Origin: a virus
Direction: 5' to 3' (one strand)
DNA length: 64,000 nucleotides
IMG/VR virus record: IMGVR_UViG_3300025133_000055
Span: 1 to 64,000 of that record
In this document: positions 9,021 to 18,730 of the stretch, in pieces
Position numbering within the stretch: the stretch's first letter is position 1
Layout: each line of letters starts with the position of its first letter
Translations under genes and position numbers: made by a program
Notes under the pieces: model-generated
Told to the model about the DNA's origin: nothing
Database searches by the model: none
Seen by the model: only the letters and a program-made list of their open reading frames with translations

Positions 9021-9977
9021 ATGAAGAGAGTAATGGTCATCGATGCCCTGAATGCATATTTCAGGGCATATATTGTTAACCCCAGTCTATCCAAAAATGG
9101 CCAGCCGATCGGAGGATATAAAGGTTTCCTCGGGATCTTACAGAAGCTTTGCCGAGAGATGAAGCCTGATGAAATTATTATAGCTTGGGACGGGGCTGGT
9201 GGTTCCCTGCGAAGAAAGCAGATTAACTCGAACTATAAGGAGGGGCGCAAGCCCATCCGACTCAACCGCGATGTCCGTGTCCTTACTAAAGATGAGGAGA
9301 TGCAAAATAAAGTTTGGCAGCAATACCGGCTCATGGAGATACTAAACTTTATGCCAGTTATTCAATTGATGGCAGACTGTGTTGAAGCGGACGACATTAT
9401 CTCGTTTATCTCGCAGTCTCCACGGTATAAGGGATGGCAGAAGGTGATCATATCCAGCGACAAAGATTTCTTCCAATTGTGTGATGATGAGACGGTTCTT
9501 TATCGACCAATTCAAAAGAAATTCATGAACAAGCCAAGGCTCCTGGAAGAGTTTAAAATTCACCCAACGAATTTTGCCTTAGCTCGCGCCATGGCAGGCG
9601 ATTCAAGCGACAACCTTCCGGGAGTTAAGGGTGTCGGCCTCGGAACCATTTCTAAACGCCTCCCATTTTTCGCGGAGGAGAAGTCCGTGACTATTCCAGC
9701 ACTCATAGAATTCTGCGAGAACGACAATACAGGATTGAAGGCCTTCTCTTCAATCTGTGAAGCAGAAGAAATTATAACAGAAAATTATAAAATCATGCAA
9801 CTCTACTCCCCGTCTATGTCAATTAATGATAAAAGCAGGGTAAAGCACACTCTTGATAATTTCGAGCCAGAGTTTAACAAGACAGAAGTGATTAAACGCA
9901 TGGCCGAAGATGGCTTTGGAAACTGGGATACATCAGACCTGTTTTCTACTTTCAAAAGAATATCAAGTAAGGCTTGA
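9021..9977 (+). CDS. 5'-3' exonuclease / flap endonuclease (RNase H-like)
   Basis: A 318-residue FEN-family nuclease. Metal-binding acids appear in VMVIDALNAYFRAY, IIIAWDGAGGSLRRKQ, CVEADDIISFIS and IISSDKDFFQL. The helix-hairpin-helix part is GDSSDNLPGVKGVGLGTISKRLP. This family removes RNA primers and flaps during lagging-strand synthesis; T4 RNase H is the analogue. It is probably cotranscribed with the recombinase upstream. A promoter overlaps its 3' end. Confidence 0.88.
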   Translation: MKRVMVIDALNAYFRAYIVNPSLSKNGQPIGGYKGFLGILQKLCREMKPDEIIIAWDGAGGSLRRKQINSNYKEGRKPIRLNRDVRVLTKDEEMQNKVWQQYRLMEILNFMPVIQLMADCVEADDIISFISQSPRYKGWQKVIISSDKDFFQLCDDETVLYRPIQKKFMNKPRLLEEFKIHPTNFALARAMAGDSSDNLPGVKGVGLGTISKRLPFFAEEKSVTIPALIEFCENDNTGLKAFSSICEAEEIITENYKIMQLYSPSMSINDKSRVKHTLDNFEPEFNKTEVIKRMAEDGFGNWDTSDLFSTFKRISSKA

Positions 9978-10003
9978 CAAGACGAATCTTAGGTGTTATA
10001 ATA
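9975..10003 (+). promoter_or_regulatory. Sigma70-type promoter for the helicase gene
   Basis: TTGACA (9975-9980), 17 bp, TATAAT (9998-10003): a perfect consensus. Transcription would start just ahead of the GGGGGGG ribosome site of the helicase gene. Confidence 0.8.
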
Positions 10004-10021
10004 AAATAATGGGGGGGAATA

Positions 10022-11380
10022 ATGCCGAAGGAAGACTTTAGCCAATACGGCAAAGACTTTCAAGAAAGCTTGTGTCATTTGATTTTAGTTGATAGACCAT
10101 TCGCAGATCAAATGTTCGAGGTTTTAAATATTAATTTTCTGGAGCTTAAATATCTCCAGGTTTTTGTGCAGTTGGTCAAAAAATATAGAGAGAAGTATTC
10201 TGTCCACCCGACAGAAAAGATTATGACATCTATTCTGAGAACAGAATTAGAAGAACATAACGACTCTGTTAAGCAACAAATTAGAAACTTCTTCGCACGA
10301 ATATCTAAAACACAGATAGAAGATTCTGAATATATTATTGAAACTTCTCTCGATTTTTGCCGCAAACAAAAGTTAAAAGAGGCAATGCTGAAATCTGTTC
10401 GACTTCTTAAGACTTCTTCTTTTGATGAAATTTCTCAGGTTATCAACGATGCCCTAAAGCTCGGCTCAGATTCTAACTTTGGTCATGACTATATAAAAGA
10501 CTTTGAGCAGCGGTTTTTATTCAAGTCTCGAAACCCCACTCCGACTGGTTGGCCAGAAATTGATACCATAACTCACCAAGGGTTGGGAGAGGGAGAACTT
10601 GGAGTGGTGATCGCCCCAACTGGAGCCGGGAAAAGTATGGCACTTGTTCATCTCGGAGCAGAAGCCCTAAAGGCTGGTAGAAATGTGGTGTATTATACTC
10701 TCGAATTGGCAGATACAGTTGTGGGATCCAGATTTGATAGCTGCATAACAAATGTACCCCTTAACGATCTTAGCTCTTTCAAAGAAGAGATTTATGAAAA
10801 GGTCCAAATGTTAAACGGAAAGCTTGTTATCAAGGAATATCCGACAAAATCCGCCAGTGTGAACACACTAAAAAATCACCTCGAAAAATTAATAAATCGC
10901 GGCTTTAAACCCGATGTGATACTGGTAGATTACGGGGATCTTTTGCGCCCAATTTCCACATTAAAAGAGAAAAGGCATGAGTTGGAGACTATTTATGAAC
11001 AGCTACGAGCACTGGCGCAAATACACAATTGTTGTGTATGGACCGCATCCCAAACGAATCGTTCTGGATTAAATGCCGAAGTTATTACAATGGAATCCAT
11101 AAGTGAGGCTTTTAATAAGTGTTTTGTCGCAGACTTTATTTTTTCAATATCCAGAACGTCGGAAGACAAATTGAGTAATTCCGGCCGCATCTTTATCGCT
11201 AAAAATAGAAACGGCATGGATGGAATCATCTATCCGATCTATATGGATACAGCAAATGTCACAATAAGAGTTGAATCCTCAACGGGTGAGACCATTGGAG
11301 ACGTTAAAAAAGAAGCTAAGAAAAGACAAGAAAAGAAATTGGTCACATTATATAAAAAAGTAAAAAACGGGGGAAAGTAA
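10022..11380 (+). CDS. Replicative DNA helicase, DnaB/gp41-like
   Basis: A 452-residue RecA-fold hexameric helicase. An N-terminal helical domain (1-165) precedes the motor: APTGAGKS Walker A at 198-205, VVYYTLELADTVV (motif H1a region with the catalytic Glu), DVILVDYGDLL Walker B, VWTASQTNRSG, and FIAKNRNG with the arginine finger region. It unwinds DNA ahead of the fork. The length fits T4 gp41 (475). The gene has its own promoter and ends 4 bp before the RNR gene. Confidence 0.9.
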   Translation: MPKEDFSQYGKDFQESLCHLILVDRPFADQMFEVLNINFLELKYLQVFVQLVKKYREKYSVHPTEKIMTSILRTELEEHNDSVKQQIRNFFARISKTQIEDSEYIIETSLDFCRKQKLKEAMLKSVRLLKTSSFDEISQVINDALKLGSDSNFGHDYIKDFEQRFLFKSRNPTPTGWPEIDTITHQGLGEGELGVVIAPTGAGKSMALVHLGAEALKAGRNVVYYTLELADTVVGSRFDSCITNVPLNDLSSFKEEIYEKVQMLNGKLVIKEYPTKSASVNTLKNHLEKLINRGFKPDVILVDYGDLLRPISTLKEKRHELETIYEQLRALAQIHNCCVWTASQTNRSGLNAEVITMESISEAFNKCFVADFIFSISRTSEDKLSNSGRIFIAKNRNGMDGIIYPIYMDTANVTIRVESSTGETIGDVKKEAKKRQEKKLVTLYKKVKNGGK

Positions 11381-11383
11381 TTA

Positions 11384-13636
11384 ATGTCAATCAACGCACT
11401 ACAAGAATATACGAGAATAGCAAAATATGCAAAGTATTTGCCAGAATTAAAAAGACGAGAGACTTGGAAAGAACAGGTTACCCGAGTTTTTGATATGCAC
11501 CGAGAAAGATTCAAGGACAATGACGAAATTATGTCTCTTATTGGCGAAGCCGAAACATCGGTTCACAAGAAAGAGGTACTGGGCTCTCAAAGAATTCTTC
11601 AATTCGGAGGAGATCCAATCTTTAAGCACAATGCACGTGTATACAATTGCGGCTTTGGTCACATCAACCGCACCAGAGCTTTTCAAGAACTGATGTATCT
11701 TCTTTTATGTGGTTGTGGTATTGGCTTTTCTATTCAAAAGCACCACGTTGCCTCTCTTCCTCTCGTTAATCGCCCGGATGGCACAACGGGCGCCCAAGTT
11801 TTCGTCGTTCCAGATTCTATTGAGGGCTGGGCAGATGCTATTGGTGTGTTGGTGACAAGCTACTTCGGCGGAAATCAAGAGTTTGATGAATACATTGGAC
11901 ACAGGGTTATTTTCGATTATTCAGAAGTGCGACCAGCGGGAGCACCTTTGAGTTCCGGCGCAAAGGCACCCGGCCCGGACGGACTGAAGAGGTCTATTGA
12001 GAAGATCCGACAAGTGTTTGAGACGTGCCTCGGAGATAGCAACCATATCCGCATGCGGCCCATAGATGTTTATGATATTATTATGCACGCCGCCGATGCA
12101 GTCATTTCAGGTGGTGTCAGGCGATCTGCAACTATTGCACTCTTTTCACCCGATGATGAAGAGATGGCCAGAGCAAAGACGGGTAACTGGTTTGTTGAAA
12201 ACCCTCAGCGAGGAAGATCAAACAACAGTGCCCTTCTTATCCGCGATCAAACCACAAAGGCAGAGTTTAATCAGTTGATGGAGTGGGTGCGAGAATTTGG
12301 AGAACCGGCCTTTGTGTGGGCCGAGAGTACAGAGATGGGATTTAACCCCTGTGTCGAAATTGGCCTTTATCCAGTTGACGTGGAGACAGGCAAACCTGGA
12401 TGGCAGTTTTGTAACTTGACCGAGATTAATGGGAAGAAGGCAAATACTCCAGAGAACTTTTATAAAGCTTGTCGAGCGGCCGCCATAATTGGAACACTTC
12501 AATCTTCCTATACGAGCTTTCCGTACTTAGGGGAGACAACCGAGAAAATAACAAAAAGGGAAGCGTTGCTCGGCGTCTCTATCACTGGCATGATGGATAA
12601 TGCCGAACTTCTATTTGACCCACAGGTTCAAAGAAATGGTGCCAAGATCGTTAAAGAGGTTAATAAGTGTGTCGCTTCAATAATCGGGATTAACCAAGCG
12701 GCAAGAACGACTTGTGTAAAGCCGGCAGGATCAACAAGCTGCATCCTTGGTACTGCCAGCGGTATTCACCCCCATCATGCAAAGAGATATTTCCGAAGAG
12801 TACAGGCAAATAAACAAGAGAACCCAGTTCAACATTTTAAAAAATATAATCCCCGAGCCGTTGAAGTTTCAGTGTGGGATCCAAACGAAGTCACAGAAGT
12901 TATTACTTTTCTTTGTGAAGTTCCAGTTGGAGCTAAGACAAAGAATCAAATTGATGCACTAAAGTTGTTGGAAAGTGTGAAGTTAACACAGCAGAATTGG
13001 GTTCGTTATGGAATCAATAAAGATCTTTGTACACAACCATGGTTGAGCCACAATGTTTCCAACACAATTCATGTCAAAGAAGATGAGTGGGATGAAATTG
13101 CAGACTATATTTATAAAAACAGAAAATACTTCGCAGGGATCTCCCTGATTCCATGTTCTGGAGATAAAGACTATCCACAGGCTCCATTTTGTGCCGTACC
13201 TTACCCTAACGATATCCTTCGTGAATACGGCGCAGGTTCTTTTTTTGCTTCTGGGATCATCGAAAAGGGCATCGCAGCCTTTGACCACGATCTTTGGGCC
13301 GCAAGCGATTGTTTGCTAGGAATTGGAGAGCCGCTTGATCAGGTTACTCCCGTCAAGCGAGACTGGGCCACCGCCGCCATCAAGTTCGCCCATAGTCATT
13401 TTGAGGGAAATGTTAGAAAGATGACTTATTGTTTAAAAGACGTTTATAACCTAAAGCGATGGGAAAAGCTTTCTCAAGAGTATGGAGACGTTGATTGGAC
13501 AACAATGTGTGAAGAGGAGAATAATGTACACTTTGAAGCAGACTCGGCCTGTGCCGGCGGTGCATGCGAATTGCCAATTGAATATTTAGAAGCACTTAGA
13601 GAATCGAAAAATATAATGCACCTGGAGGAAACATGA
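11384..13636 (+). CDS. nrdJ: Adenosylcobalamin-dependent ribonucleoside-triphosphate reductase (class II)
   Basis: A 750-residue reductase close in length to the monomeric Lactobacillus leichmannii enzyme. Visible family sequence includes RILQFGGDPIFKHNARVYNC, CGCGIGFSIQKHHV, NPCVEIGLYP...FCNLTEIN around the active-site cysteines, and a C-terminal redox pair in SACAGGACELP. It makes dNTPs from NTPs using coenzyme B12 and needs no separate radical subunit, so it depends on host or environmental cobalamin. The stop overlaps the ATG of the GroES-like gene (ATGA), so the two are translationally coupled. Confidence 0.9.
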   Translation: MSINALQEYTRIAKYAKYLPELKRRETWKEQVTRVFDMHRERFKDNDEIMSLIGEAETSVHKKEVLGSQRILQFGGDPIFKHNARVYNCGFGHINRTRAFQELMYLLLCGCGIGFSIQKHHVASLPLVNRPDGTTGAQVFVVPDSIEGWADAIGVLVTSYFGGNQEFDEYIGHRVIFDYSEVRPAGAPLSSGAKAPGPDGLKRSIEKIRQVFETCLGDSNHIRMRPIDVYDIIMHAADAVISGGVRRSATIALFSPDDEEMARAKTGNWFVENPQRGRSNNSALLIRDQTTKAEFNQLMEWVREFGEPAFVWAESTEMGFNPCVEIGLYPVDVETGKPGWQFCNLTEINGKKANTPENFYKACRAAAIIGTLQSSYTSFPYLGETTEKITKREALLGVSITGMMDNAELLFDPQVQRNGAKIVKEVNKCVASIIGINQAARTTCVKPAGSTSCILGTASGIHPHHAKRYFRRVQANKQENPVQHFKKYNPRAVEVSVWDPNEVTEVITFLCEVPVGAKTKNQIDALKLLESVKLTQQNWVRYGINKDLCTQPWLSHNVSNTIHVKEDEWDEIADYIYKNRKYFAGISLIPCSGDKDYPQAPFCAVPYPNDILREYGAGSFFASGIIEKGIAAFDHDLWAASDCLLGIGEPLDQVTPVKRDWATAAIKFAHSHFEGNVRKMTYCLKDVYNLKRWEKLSQEYGDVDWTTMCEEENNVHFEADSACAGGACELPIEYLEALRESKNIMHLEET

Positions 13637-13902
13637 AATTTGAACCCTGTAACCGATATCTACTTATAGAAAAATCATCAGCCGCAAAAGAAGAAAGCCT
13701 TATAGCTCTTCCTGATAATTTTAAAACAAAGGAAAAATATGAAAGAGTAAAAATATTATTAATAGCGTCAGATGTGAGGCCGCCCATCTCACCAGGACAA
13801 CAAGTGGTCGTTTTGGCACATATGATCGAAGAGGTTGATTTTGGCGAAGGTAAAGTCTATTTAGTGTTAGAAAATCACGTTGTAGGCGTGCTAAAGGAAT
13901 AA
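13633..13902 (+). CDS. GroES/gp31-like co-chaperonin
   Basis: An 89-residue GroES-fold protein: FEPCNRYLLIEK at the N-terminus, LPDNFKTKEKYERVKILLIAS with a mobile-loop-like segment, PGQQVVVLAHMIEEVDFGEGKVYLVLENHVVGVLKE at the end. Phage co-chaperonins such as gp31 adapt GroEL for folding the major capsid protein. A phage GroEL is encoded at 33303, so the two may form a phage-specific chamber although they are 20 kb apart. It starts inside the nrdJ stop. Confidence 0.75.
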   Translation: MKFEPCNRYLLIEKSSAAKEESLIALPDNFKTKEKYERVKILLIASDVRPPISPGQQVVVLAHMIEEVDFGEGKVYLVLENHVVGVLKE

Positions 13903-13908
13903 ATACAA

Positions 13909-14058
13909 ATGAAACTGACAGATAAACAATTTTTGAATTTACTCAAAGATCTTATTAGAGAGGAAGTGGGCGATAGGGAGGTTCTTTTAGAAGCCCCGAA
14001 GAAAAAGAAAACCATTCGCGAAAAAACGAGTGCACGTGAAAAGACTAGACAAACATGA
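13909..14058 (+). CDS. Small basic protein with an N-terminal IIKEE-type tag
   Basis: A 49-residue ORF beginning MKLTDKQFLNLLKDLIREE, a variant of the N-terminal tag shared by many genes in 55.8-64 kb, followed by a Lys/Arg-rich tail (KKKKTIREKTSAREKTR). The tag ends in I-R-E, an (I/L)xE prohead-protease-like motif. The basic tail would suit a small DNA-binding internal head protein; this is inference. It overlaps the next gene by 29 bp. Confidence 0.5.
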   Translation: MKLTDKQFLNLLKDLIREEVGDREVLLEAPKKKKTIREKTSAREKTRQT

Positions 14059-14929
14059 ATATAAATATGAAATGATCGTTATTGGAGGGGGGCTAAATGC
14101 TCTTCTATTCTCTTATTATAATAACTATCCTTGTATTTTTTGTAAACCTCTTGTCCCCTTTATTTTTGACATGTGTAACGAGGGGTACGATTTCTCTTTT
14201 CTGGGCCTACATCCTGGCGCCAGCAAGGCGATCATCTGGCAAAGATTAATAATTTCCCTCTCTCTTGCAGGCCTTCTGCCGATGGGAGACAAAGTTGTAT
14301 CATTGGGTGTTCAAAAAGATAAATTAAAAGCTTCAACCCATAATTCTAGGCTCGGGAGGTTTGAATTTAATAAACTCATAATCTTTGATGATAAAGATAT
14401 CAGAGGTTTGTCAAAAGTAAAGGAACAGCAGTTTGGAAAGTGCAGAGTTATTGATTGGTTTCATGTTCGCTCTGGTATGGAGCATGATCATAATTTATTT
14501 GAGACCGAAGACAACTTCATTCAGAAGGTTATTTTTCACCCCTCAGACAGATTCGGAAATCAAACGTCGGGGAGACTTAGAAAAGACCTTGTGGCGATAT
14601 CATATCTTGATGAGAACCAGATAGACGATTTCGACTACTCCGACACGATGGCAAAGTTTAAAATCACACAGATGATGAAAGATGCAGGAATCAAGGGTGC
14701 TCGGAACGGCAGAGACACTTACAACCCCAATATTTATAGATACTATTCTCCCAAGATAGAAGCGGTAGAGAGACAAATAATTCCAGATATTAAAAACTTT
14801 TACCACAAGGATGAAAGATTTGAATTTCGCTATGAAACTCCGGAAGAAATTATTGAAAAGTTTAGTCGCAATCCAGAAACTTACGCATCAAAAATTGCCA
14901 ACTTAATAAATCGCGCGAACTATTTATAG
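14030..14929 (+). CDS. Rossmann-like dinucleotide-binding protein, function unknown
   Basis: A 299-residue protein with a GTG start (14030, or GTG 14036). The N-terminal strand-loop-helix YEMIVIGGGLNALLFSYYN looks like an FAD/NAD-binding GxGxxA loop, but no downstream flavoprotein motifs are clear. The rest is charged: FDDKDIRG, DWFHVRSGMEHDHNLFETED, and a C-terminal helical segment. It is sandwiched between tagged genes, which suggests a virion-associated or late role. Its last codons (AAC TAT TTA TAG) coincide with the AACTATTTATA element. Confidence 0.5.
   Translation: MHVKRLDKHEYKYEMIVIGGGLNALLFSYYNNYPCIFCKPLVPFIFDMCNEGYDFSFLGLHPGASKAIIWQRLIISLSLAGLLPMGDKVVSLGVQKDKLKASTHNSRLGRFEFNKLIIFDDKDIRGLSKVKEQQFGKCRVIDWFHVRSGMEHDHNLFETEDNFIQKVIFHPSDRFGNQTSGRLRKDLVAISYLDENQIDDFDYSDTMAKFKITQMMKDAGIKGARNGRDTYNPNIYRYYSPKIEAVERQIIPDIKNFYHKDERFEFRYETPEEIIEKFSRNPETYASKIANLINRANYL
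14918..14928 (+). promoter_or_regulatory. AACTATTTATA element (candidate late promoter)
   Basis: An exact copy of the 11-bp element found before tagged and late genes. Here it also encodes the last residues and stop of the upstream gene and lies only 3 bp before the next ATG, so a promoter function at this site is less secure than elsewhere. Confidence 0.35.
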
Positions 14930-14931
14930 AT

Positions 14932-16530
14932 ATGAAATCCTTATTTGAAAATTTTCGGCGCTGGTCCACACTAGATAGGACACAACTTCTTATAGAGGGA
15001 ATTCTTGACGATGTTAAAAAAAAATATCCAGACATTAACGCAGATGTAATAACGACTCTTTCCAATAAAGATCCTTCCGGCAGAAATAAATATTTAATGT
15101 GGATGGCCAACCAACTTTACACACGATTAGTTGTTATGGCTAAAGAAGCCGCAGCGACTGTCGCACCACAGGATATCCCGATATATGGTGACACTCTTGG
15201 GACACCTGCTATGTTTCGCCGGCGCTACCACATCGCCTATAACGCGGCAAAAGAGATAATAAGAGAAATAAAAAAGTTTCACGAAAACAGGCAGAGAATA
15301 AAAAACACGGATCTTGGCTCTTATAAAACCTTAGAAGATTTGAAAAAAGTTAATAGAGATCTGGGATTCACCGACAAACAAAAGAGAAAAAAGAAACGCG
15401 AAGCTGCAAGAGCCGGATCAAGTATCATTTTTCAAAATGATGATTTCTTTATGGTGAGGCCAACCACACAAAAGGCATCGTGCTACTACGGCCGGGGTGC
15501 ACCATGGTGCATTTCCAGACAGGGCAGTAATTATTTTCACCAATATACCAAAGAAGGTAAGGCTTTCTATATGATTTTGCTGAGAAATCTTGATGCCCAC
15601 GATACGGGGCAGCACATTGTAATAGTTTACAATTCGGAGCAAACAAGTACAAACCCTTCCGAAATATGGAATTTTGACAATAAGGAAATCGGATCCGTGG
15701 CTTTTTTTCGTCACATTACCAAAAACATTTTGGCCGGCCATGTTTCTGATTATGAAAGATTTTATGAAGAATATAAAACATTCTCTGGTCAGCCATCAGA
15801 AAAAATAACACCCGAAATTAAAAAAGTATCGGAAGCCATACTCGAAAATAAGGACTCCTTCAGCGGCCCAATATCGAAAGAGGAATTAAAAACATACGAC
15901 CCAGTAGATCTTGCAAACGCGATGATAAATGAATTTGAACAGGCCTATGAGACACTGGAGACTTCCGCATTTGAGAATAATTATGAAAACCCAGCAGATC
16001 CAGGTGAGGTCAACCTAGCAATTTACAATAATATCTTGGCTGAATATGAAGATAGTTTGCATGCTGTCAGTGTAGATTTAAATCTCGACAGTGAGGATCC
16101 GGAGAATATGCACTATTCCGCCGCAATGGGTTGGCCACTTCCCGATGATCTCAAATATGCATTAGACGACGACGGGGTTGCATACGATTTTGGAGACTGG
16201 CAAAATGAAATTGAAGAAATCTTCAAAGCAGCCGGAGAAGATAGAGGGATTGATCCAGATACAATAGATAGCAATGATTATAGGCAGGATCCAGTCGTTC
16301 GCTTTGACTTTTACCCAAAAATTGATGAATTGAACCATTCCGATGGATTTAGGGATTTCCTAATAAGAATTTCAGATTATGATGGGAAACATGATGAGGT
16401 TCTCCAGCTTTCGTTGCAAATGATGGAAGAGAAGGGAATTATTCGTTCCGACGAATCCGACGCCGCACTCGCCGAAAATGCTTCTTACGGAAAGTTATGT
16501 GAAAGCTGGAAGGGGTGGGTGAAGAGATGA
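14932..16530 (+). CDS. Tagged protein with a Cys/Trp CIS domain, probable internal head protein
   Basis: A 532-residue protein. The N-terminus MKSLFENFRRWSTLD resembles T4 capsid-targeting peptides (MKTYQEFIAEA type). Residues 170-260 hold a domain with KASCYYGRGAPWCISRQGSNYFHQYTKEG, split by conserved Cys, seen in other marine phage proteins without known function. The C-terminal half is acidic. The last residues, LCESWKGWVKR, echo the W-R-x-Y/W tag. It overlaps the next gene (ATGA). Packaging inside the head is inference. Confidence 0.5.
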   Translation: MKSLFENFRRWSTLDRTQLLIEGILDDVKKKYPDINADVITTLSNKDPSGRNKYLMWMANQLYTRLVVMAKEAAATVAPQDIPIYGDTLGTPAMFRRRYHIAYNAAKEIIREIKKFHENRQRIKNTDLGSYKTLEDLKKVNRDLGFTDKQKRKKKREAARAGSSIIFQNDDFFMVRPTTQKASCYYGRGAPWCISRQGSNYFHQYTKEGKAFYMILLRNLDAHDTGQHIVIVYNSEQTSTNPSEIWNFDNKEIGSVAFFRHITKNILAGHVSDYERFYEEYKTFSGQPSEKITPEIKKVSEAILENKDSFSGPISKEELKTYDPVDLANAMINEFEQAYETLETSAFENNYENPADPGEVNLAIYNNILAEYEDSLHAVSVDLNLDSEDPENMHYSAAMGWPLPDDLKYALDDDGVAYDFGDWQNEIEEIFKAAGEDRGIDPDTIDSNDYRQDPVVRFDFYPKIDELNHSDGFRDFLIRISDYDGKHDEVLQLSLQMMEEKGIIRSDESDAALAENASYGKLCESWKGWVKR

Positions 16531-17189
16531 AGCTCCTTATGGAAAACTGGCGAGAATATCTTAAAGAAGAAGCCATTGATGAAGTTTGGAATCCTTTTGG
16601 TAGACGAGACATCGACATCGGACCCCCAAGAGAGAAAAGGAATAAGAAGGAAGCTCAGATAAGTGGGGAAGACTTTAAACTCTCCGAAGAGGTCCTTGAC
16701 TACGCAAACAGTCTTATCTGTGTATTAAGTCTCCATGGAGAGGCCGGCGAGACCGGAAGACAGGCCGGCTTCCCCGATCGTGACTGTCACAAGTATCAGA
16801 AATTTGGTACTTCTCGGTGGCAGGACGACGACACATTCTATATCAGCAGCCCATACTACCGAGACTTTCCCCATGAAAACGAGACATTATCCGAGATGCT
16901 AGAAAGAGTAATAAGATTTTATGAAGAGCGCCTGGAACCACTTTTAACTAAGTTAATAATCGCGCGAGCACAAATAGAAAATTATGGTAAACGATTTCCA
17001 AAAGAACTGGGACGCACCGGGAAAGCTCACGACCGCCTCTCAAAATCAATCGGTGCTCTCGAACAGCATCGAAACGCTCTTTTGGGATTATACAAGAGGT
17101 TGCATGGTGTGGCACGTTTGCCAAAATATACACCAAAACCGGGGATATATGATCTCCAAAAATTGAGGAAGCATGCCACCGGCGCCTAA
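16527..17189 (+). CDS. Capsid-targeting-like tagged protein, function unknown
   Basis: A 220-residue protein starting at ATG 16527, which overlaps the upstream stop; this start puts the tag MKLLMENWREYLKEE at the very N-terminus. The tag matches MKLLIESWRKYLNE at 37294 and ends in L-K-E, the (L/I)xE form used by T4-type prohead proteases. The body has an EAGETGRQAGFPDRDCHKYQ segment and two long helices (residues 130-200). No catalytic motif recognised. A 18-codon ORF (17173-17229, MPPAPKKTNLFSPKPDED) overlaps its end and may be a leader or spurious. Confidence 0.55.
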   Translation: MKLLMENWREYLKEEAIDEVWNPFGRRDIDIGPPREKRNKKEAQISGEDFKLSEEVLDYANSLICVLSLHGEAGETGRQAGFPDRDCHKYQKFGTSRWQDDDTFYISSPYYRDFPHENETLSEMLERVIRFYEERLEPLLTKLIIARAQIENYGKRFPKELGRTGKAHDRLSKSIGALEQHRNALLGLYKRLHGVARLPKYTPKPGIYDLQKLRKHATGA

Positions 17190-17229
17190 AAAGACAAATT
17201 TATTCAGCCCAAAACCCGATGAGGATTAA

Positions 17230-18111
17230 TTGAGCAGCTTTCATCTGGCCGGCATCATACCGGTGGCAGGACAGCCATTAGATTTCAAAATGGACTGGCA
17301 CGACGCGATGATGCCGATAGCCCCGAACTACCTCGCGGTTGAGCGAGCGGTGTATGAGTGTACTTGGGCTGGATGTGAAACCATCTGGATTGTCTGTAAC
17401 GATGACATGAAGCCGTTGATAAGACATCGACTTGGAGAGTGGGTCCAAGATCCTGTTTGGATTGGAAGAGGGCTCGATCCCTATCCATCACAGACGAGAA
17501 AACAAATCCCAATCTTTTACGTTCCGGTTCATGCAAAGGACGTGGGCAAACGAGACTGTTTATCTTGGAGCATCATTTGGGGAGCAACCACTGCTTTCAG
17601 AGTCTCGATCAAACTGAGCAAGTGGATCGTTCCCAAAAGATATTATGTGGCATTCCCTTACGGGGTTTATGATCCTGAGATTTTGAGATCACATAGAAAA
17701 GATATTTCAAGTGAGAGACCATTTATGTTGAGCCACGACGGGAAGACAGTTAAGGATAATGAGTATCTTGGATTTACATTTGGCCGCGATGACTTTGTTG
17801 CTTGTCGTAGAAAGCTCCGCGAGGGCACCGGACAGTATAATTCTGAGGTTATGGAGGACGGAATATATCCCAGGGAGAAACTGCCAAAAGAAGAAAGATA
17901 TTCTGCACGACATTTTTTACTTGACAAAATCTTTGAACCTGTTATAATAGATATAGAAAGCAAAGTTGAAGTCCCATGGTATCACAACATAGATTCTTGG
18001 GATGGCTACTGTAACTTTCTAAGTTCAGAGGAAAGAAAGAATGTTGAACGACCTCACCCGATTTTCATGTCTTATCACGAATGGAACGAAATAGGAGTTG
18101 ATGATGAATAA
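17230..18111 (+). CDS. Putative nucleotidyltransferase/GT-A-fold enzyme
   Basis: A 293-residue protein with a TTG start behind GAGG. The N-terminus LAGIIPVAGQPLDFKMDWHDAMMPIAPNYLAVERAVYECTWAGCETIWIV has the layout of sugar-nucleotidyltransferases: a glycine-containing first loop, a P-(I/L) segment, a helix, then a Rossmann strand. Later DNEYLGFTFGRDDF and RPHPIFMSYHEWNE follow. Substrate unknown; sugar or nucleotide activation for DNA or envelope modification is possible. A promoter lies inside its 3' part. Confidence 0.5.
   Translation: MSSFHLAGIIPVAGQPLDFKMDWHDAMMPIAPNYLAVERAVYECTWAGCETIWIVCNDDMKPLIRHRLGEWVQDPVWIGRGLDPYPSQTRKQIPIFYVPVHAKDVGKRDCLSWSIIWGATTAFRVSIKLSKWIVPKRYYVAFPYGVYDPEILRSHRKDISSERPFMLSHDGKTVKDNEYLGFTFGRDDFVACRRKLREGTGQYNSEVMEDGIYPREKLPKEERYSARHFLLDKIFEPVIIDIESKVEVPWYHNIDSWDGYCNFLSSEERKNVERPHPIFMSYHEWNEIGVDDE
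17921..17948 (+). promoter_or_regulatory. Internal sigma70-type promoter
   Basis: TTGACA (17921-17926), 16 bp, TATAAT (17943-17948). It would drive the small genes from 18104 and the methyltransferase/DnaE group. Confidence 0.55.
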
Positions 18112-18730
18112 TTCTAGCGCACAAGATGACACAAGAGAGAGCCAACAAAAAGAATTGTTTGGCCTTATCGAAGAACACATTCGAGATCAAACATATGATG
18201 CAGTCTTGGATGATATCAAAATAGATTTTAAAACGAGAGCCACTGGAAAATCTTGTTCGACAAAAAGAAAATACAGACCTGATGCATTTAAGGATGTTGT
18301 TTTGGTTGTCAATGAATACAAAGATAAAAAAACCATTCGTTCAAAGGGACATCTCATTTTTCCTCCTGGTCTTAAAGATTGGAGAAAATACCAAGAGGAA
18401 AAATTATATAGCGGAGTTTCGCCAAAGCCTATAAATTATCAAGAATGCGAATTATTGAGAGCCGCCATTGATTCTGATAACACAGTGGTACTAAATCTCA
18501 TAGAAAGAATTGAAAAAGAAATTCACCTTGGGGATCCACACATTGGTTTATCTATTTTCAAAAGCGATGGAGATTACATCTATATTGATCGTAGGAAGCA
18601 TAAGTTAGAACACCCAGAATGGGTTGTTCCGTTTGATGAAAATAGCGACCATAAAAAATTAATAAGAGAGGAGATATCCAGATATAAAGAGTTTTTAAAG
18701 TTAACAGGAGTTGGTGATGAGCAAACTTGA
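18104..18730 (+). CDS. Hypothetical protein
   Basis: A 208-residue soluble charged protein. The start at ATG 18104 is preferred because AGGAG ends 6 bp upstream. Notable segments are KIDFKTRATGKSCSTKRKY, GHLIFPPGLKDWRKYQEEKLYSG and IGLSIFKSDGDYIYIDRRKH. No family recognised. It overlaps the genes on both sides, so it belongs to one operon running towards the DnaE gene. Confidence 0.6.
   Translation: MNNSSAQDDTRESQQKELFGLIEEHIRDQTYDAVLDDIKIDFKTRATGKSCSTKRKYRPDAFKDVVLVVNEYKDKKTIRSKGHLIFPPGLKDWRKYQEEKLYSGVSPKPINYQECELLRAAIDSDNTVVLNLIERIEKEIHLGDPHIGLSIFKSDGDYIYIDRRKHKLEHPEWVVPFDENSDHKKLIREEISRYKEFLKLTGVGDEQT

Noticed and set aside
17173-17229. 18-codon ORF as an independent gene
   Set aside because: It is short, Pro/Lys-rich and overlaps two better genes; no clear ribosome site.
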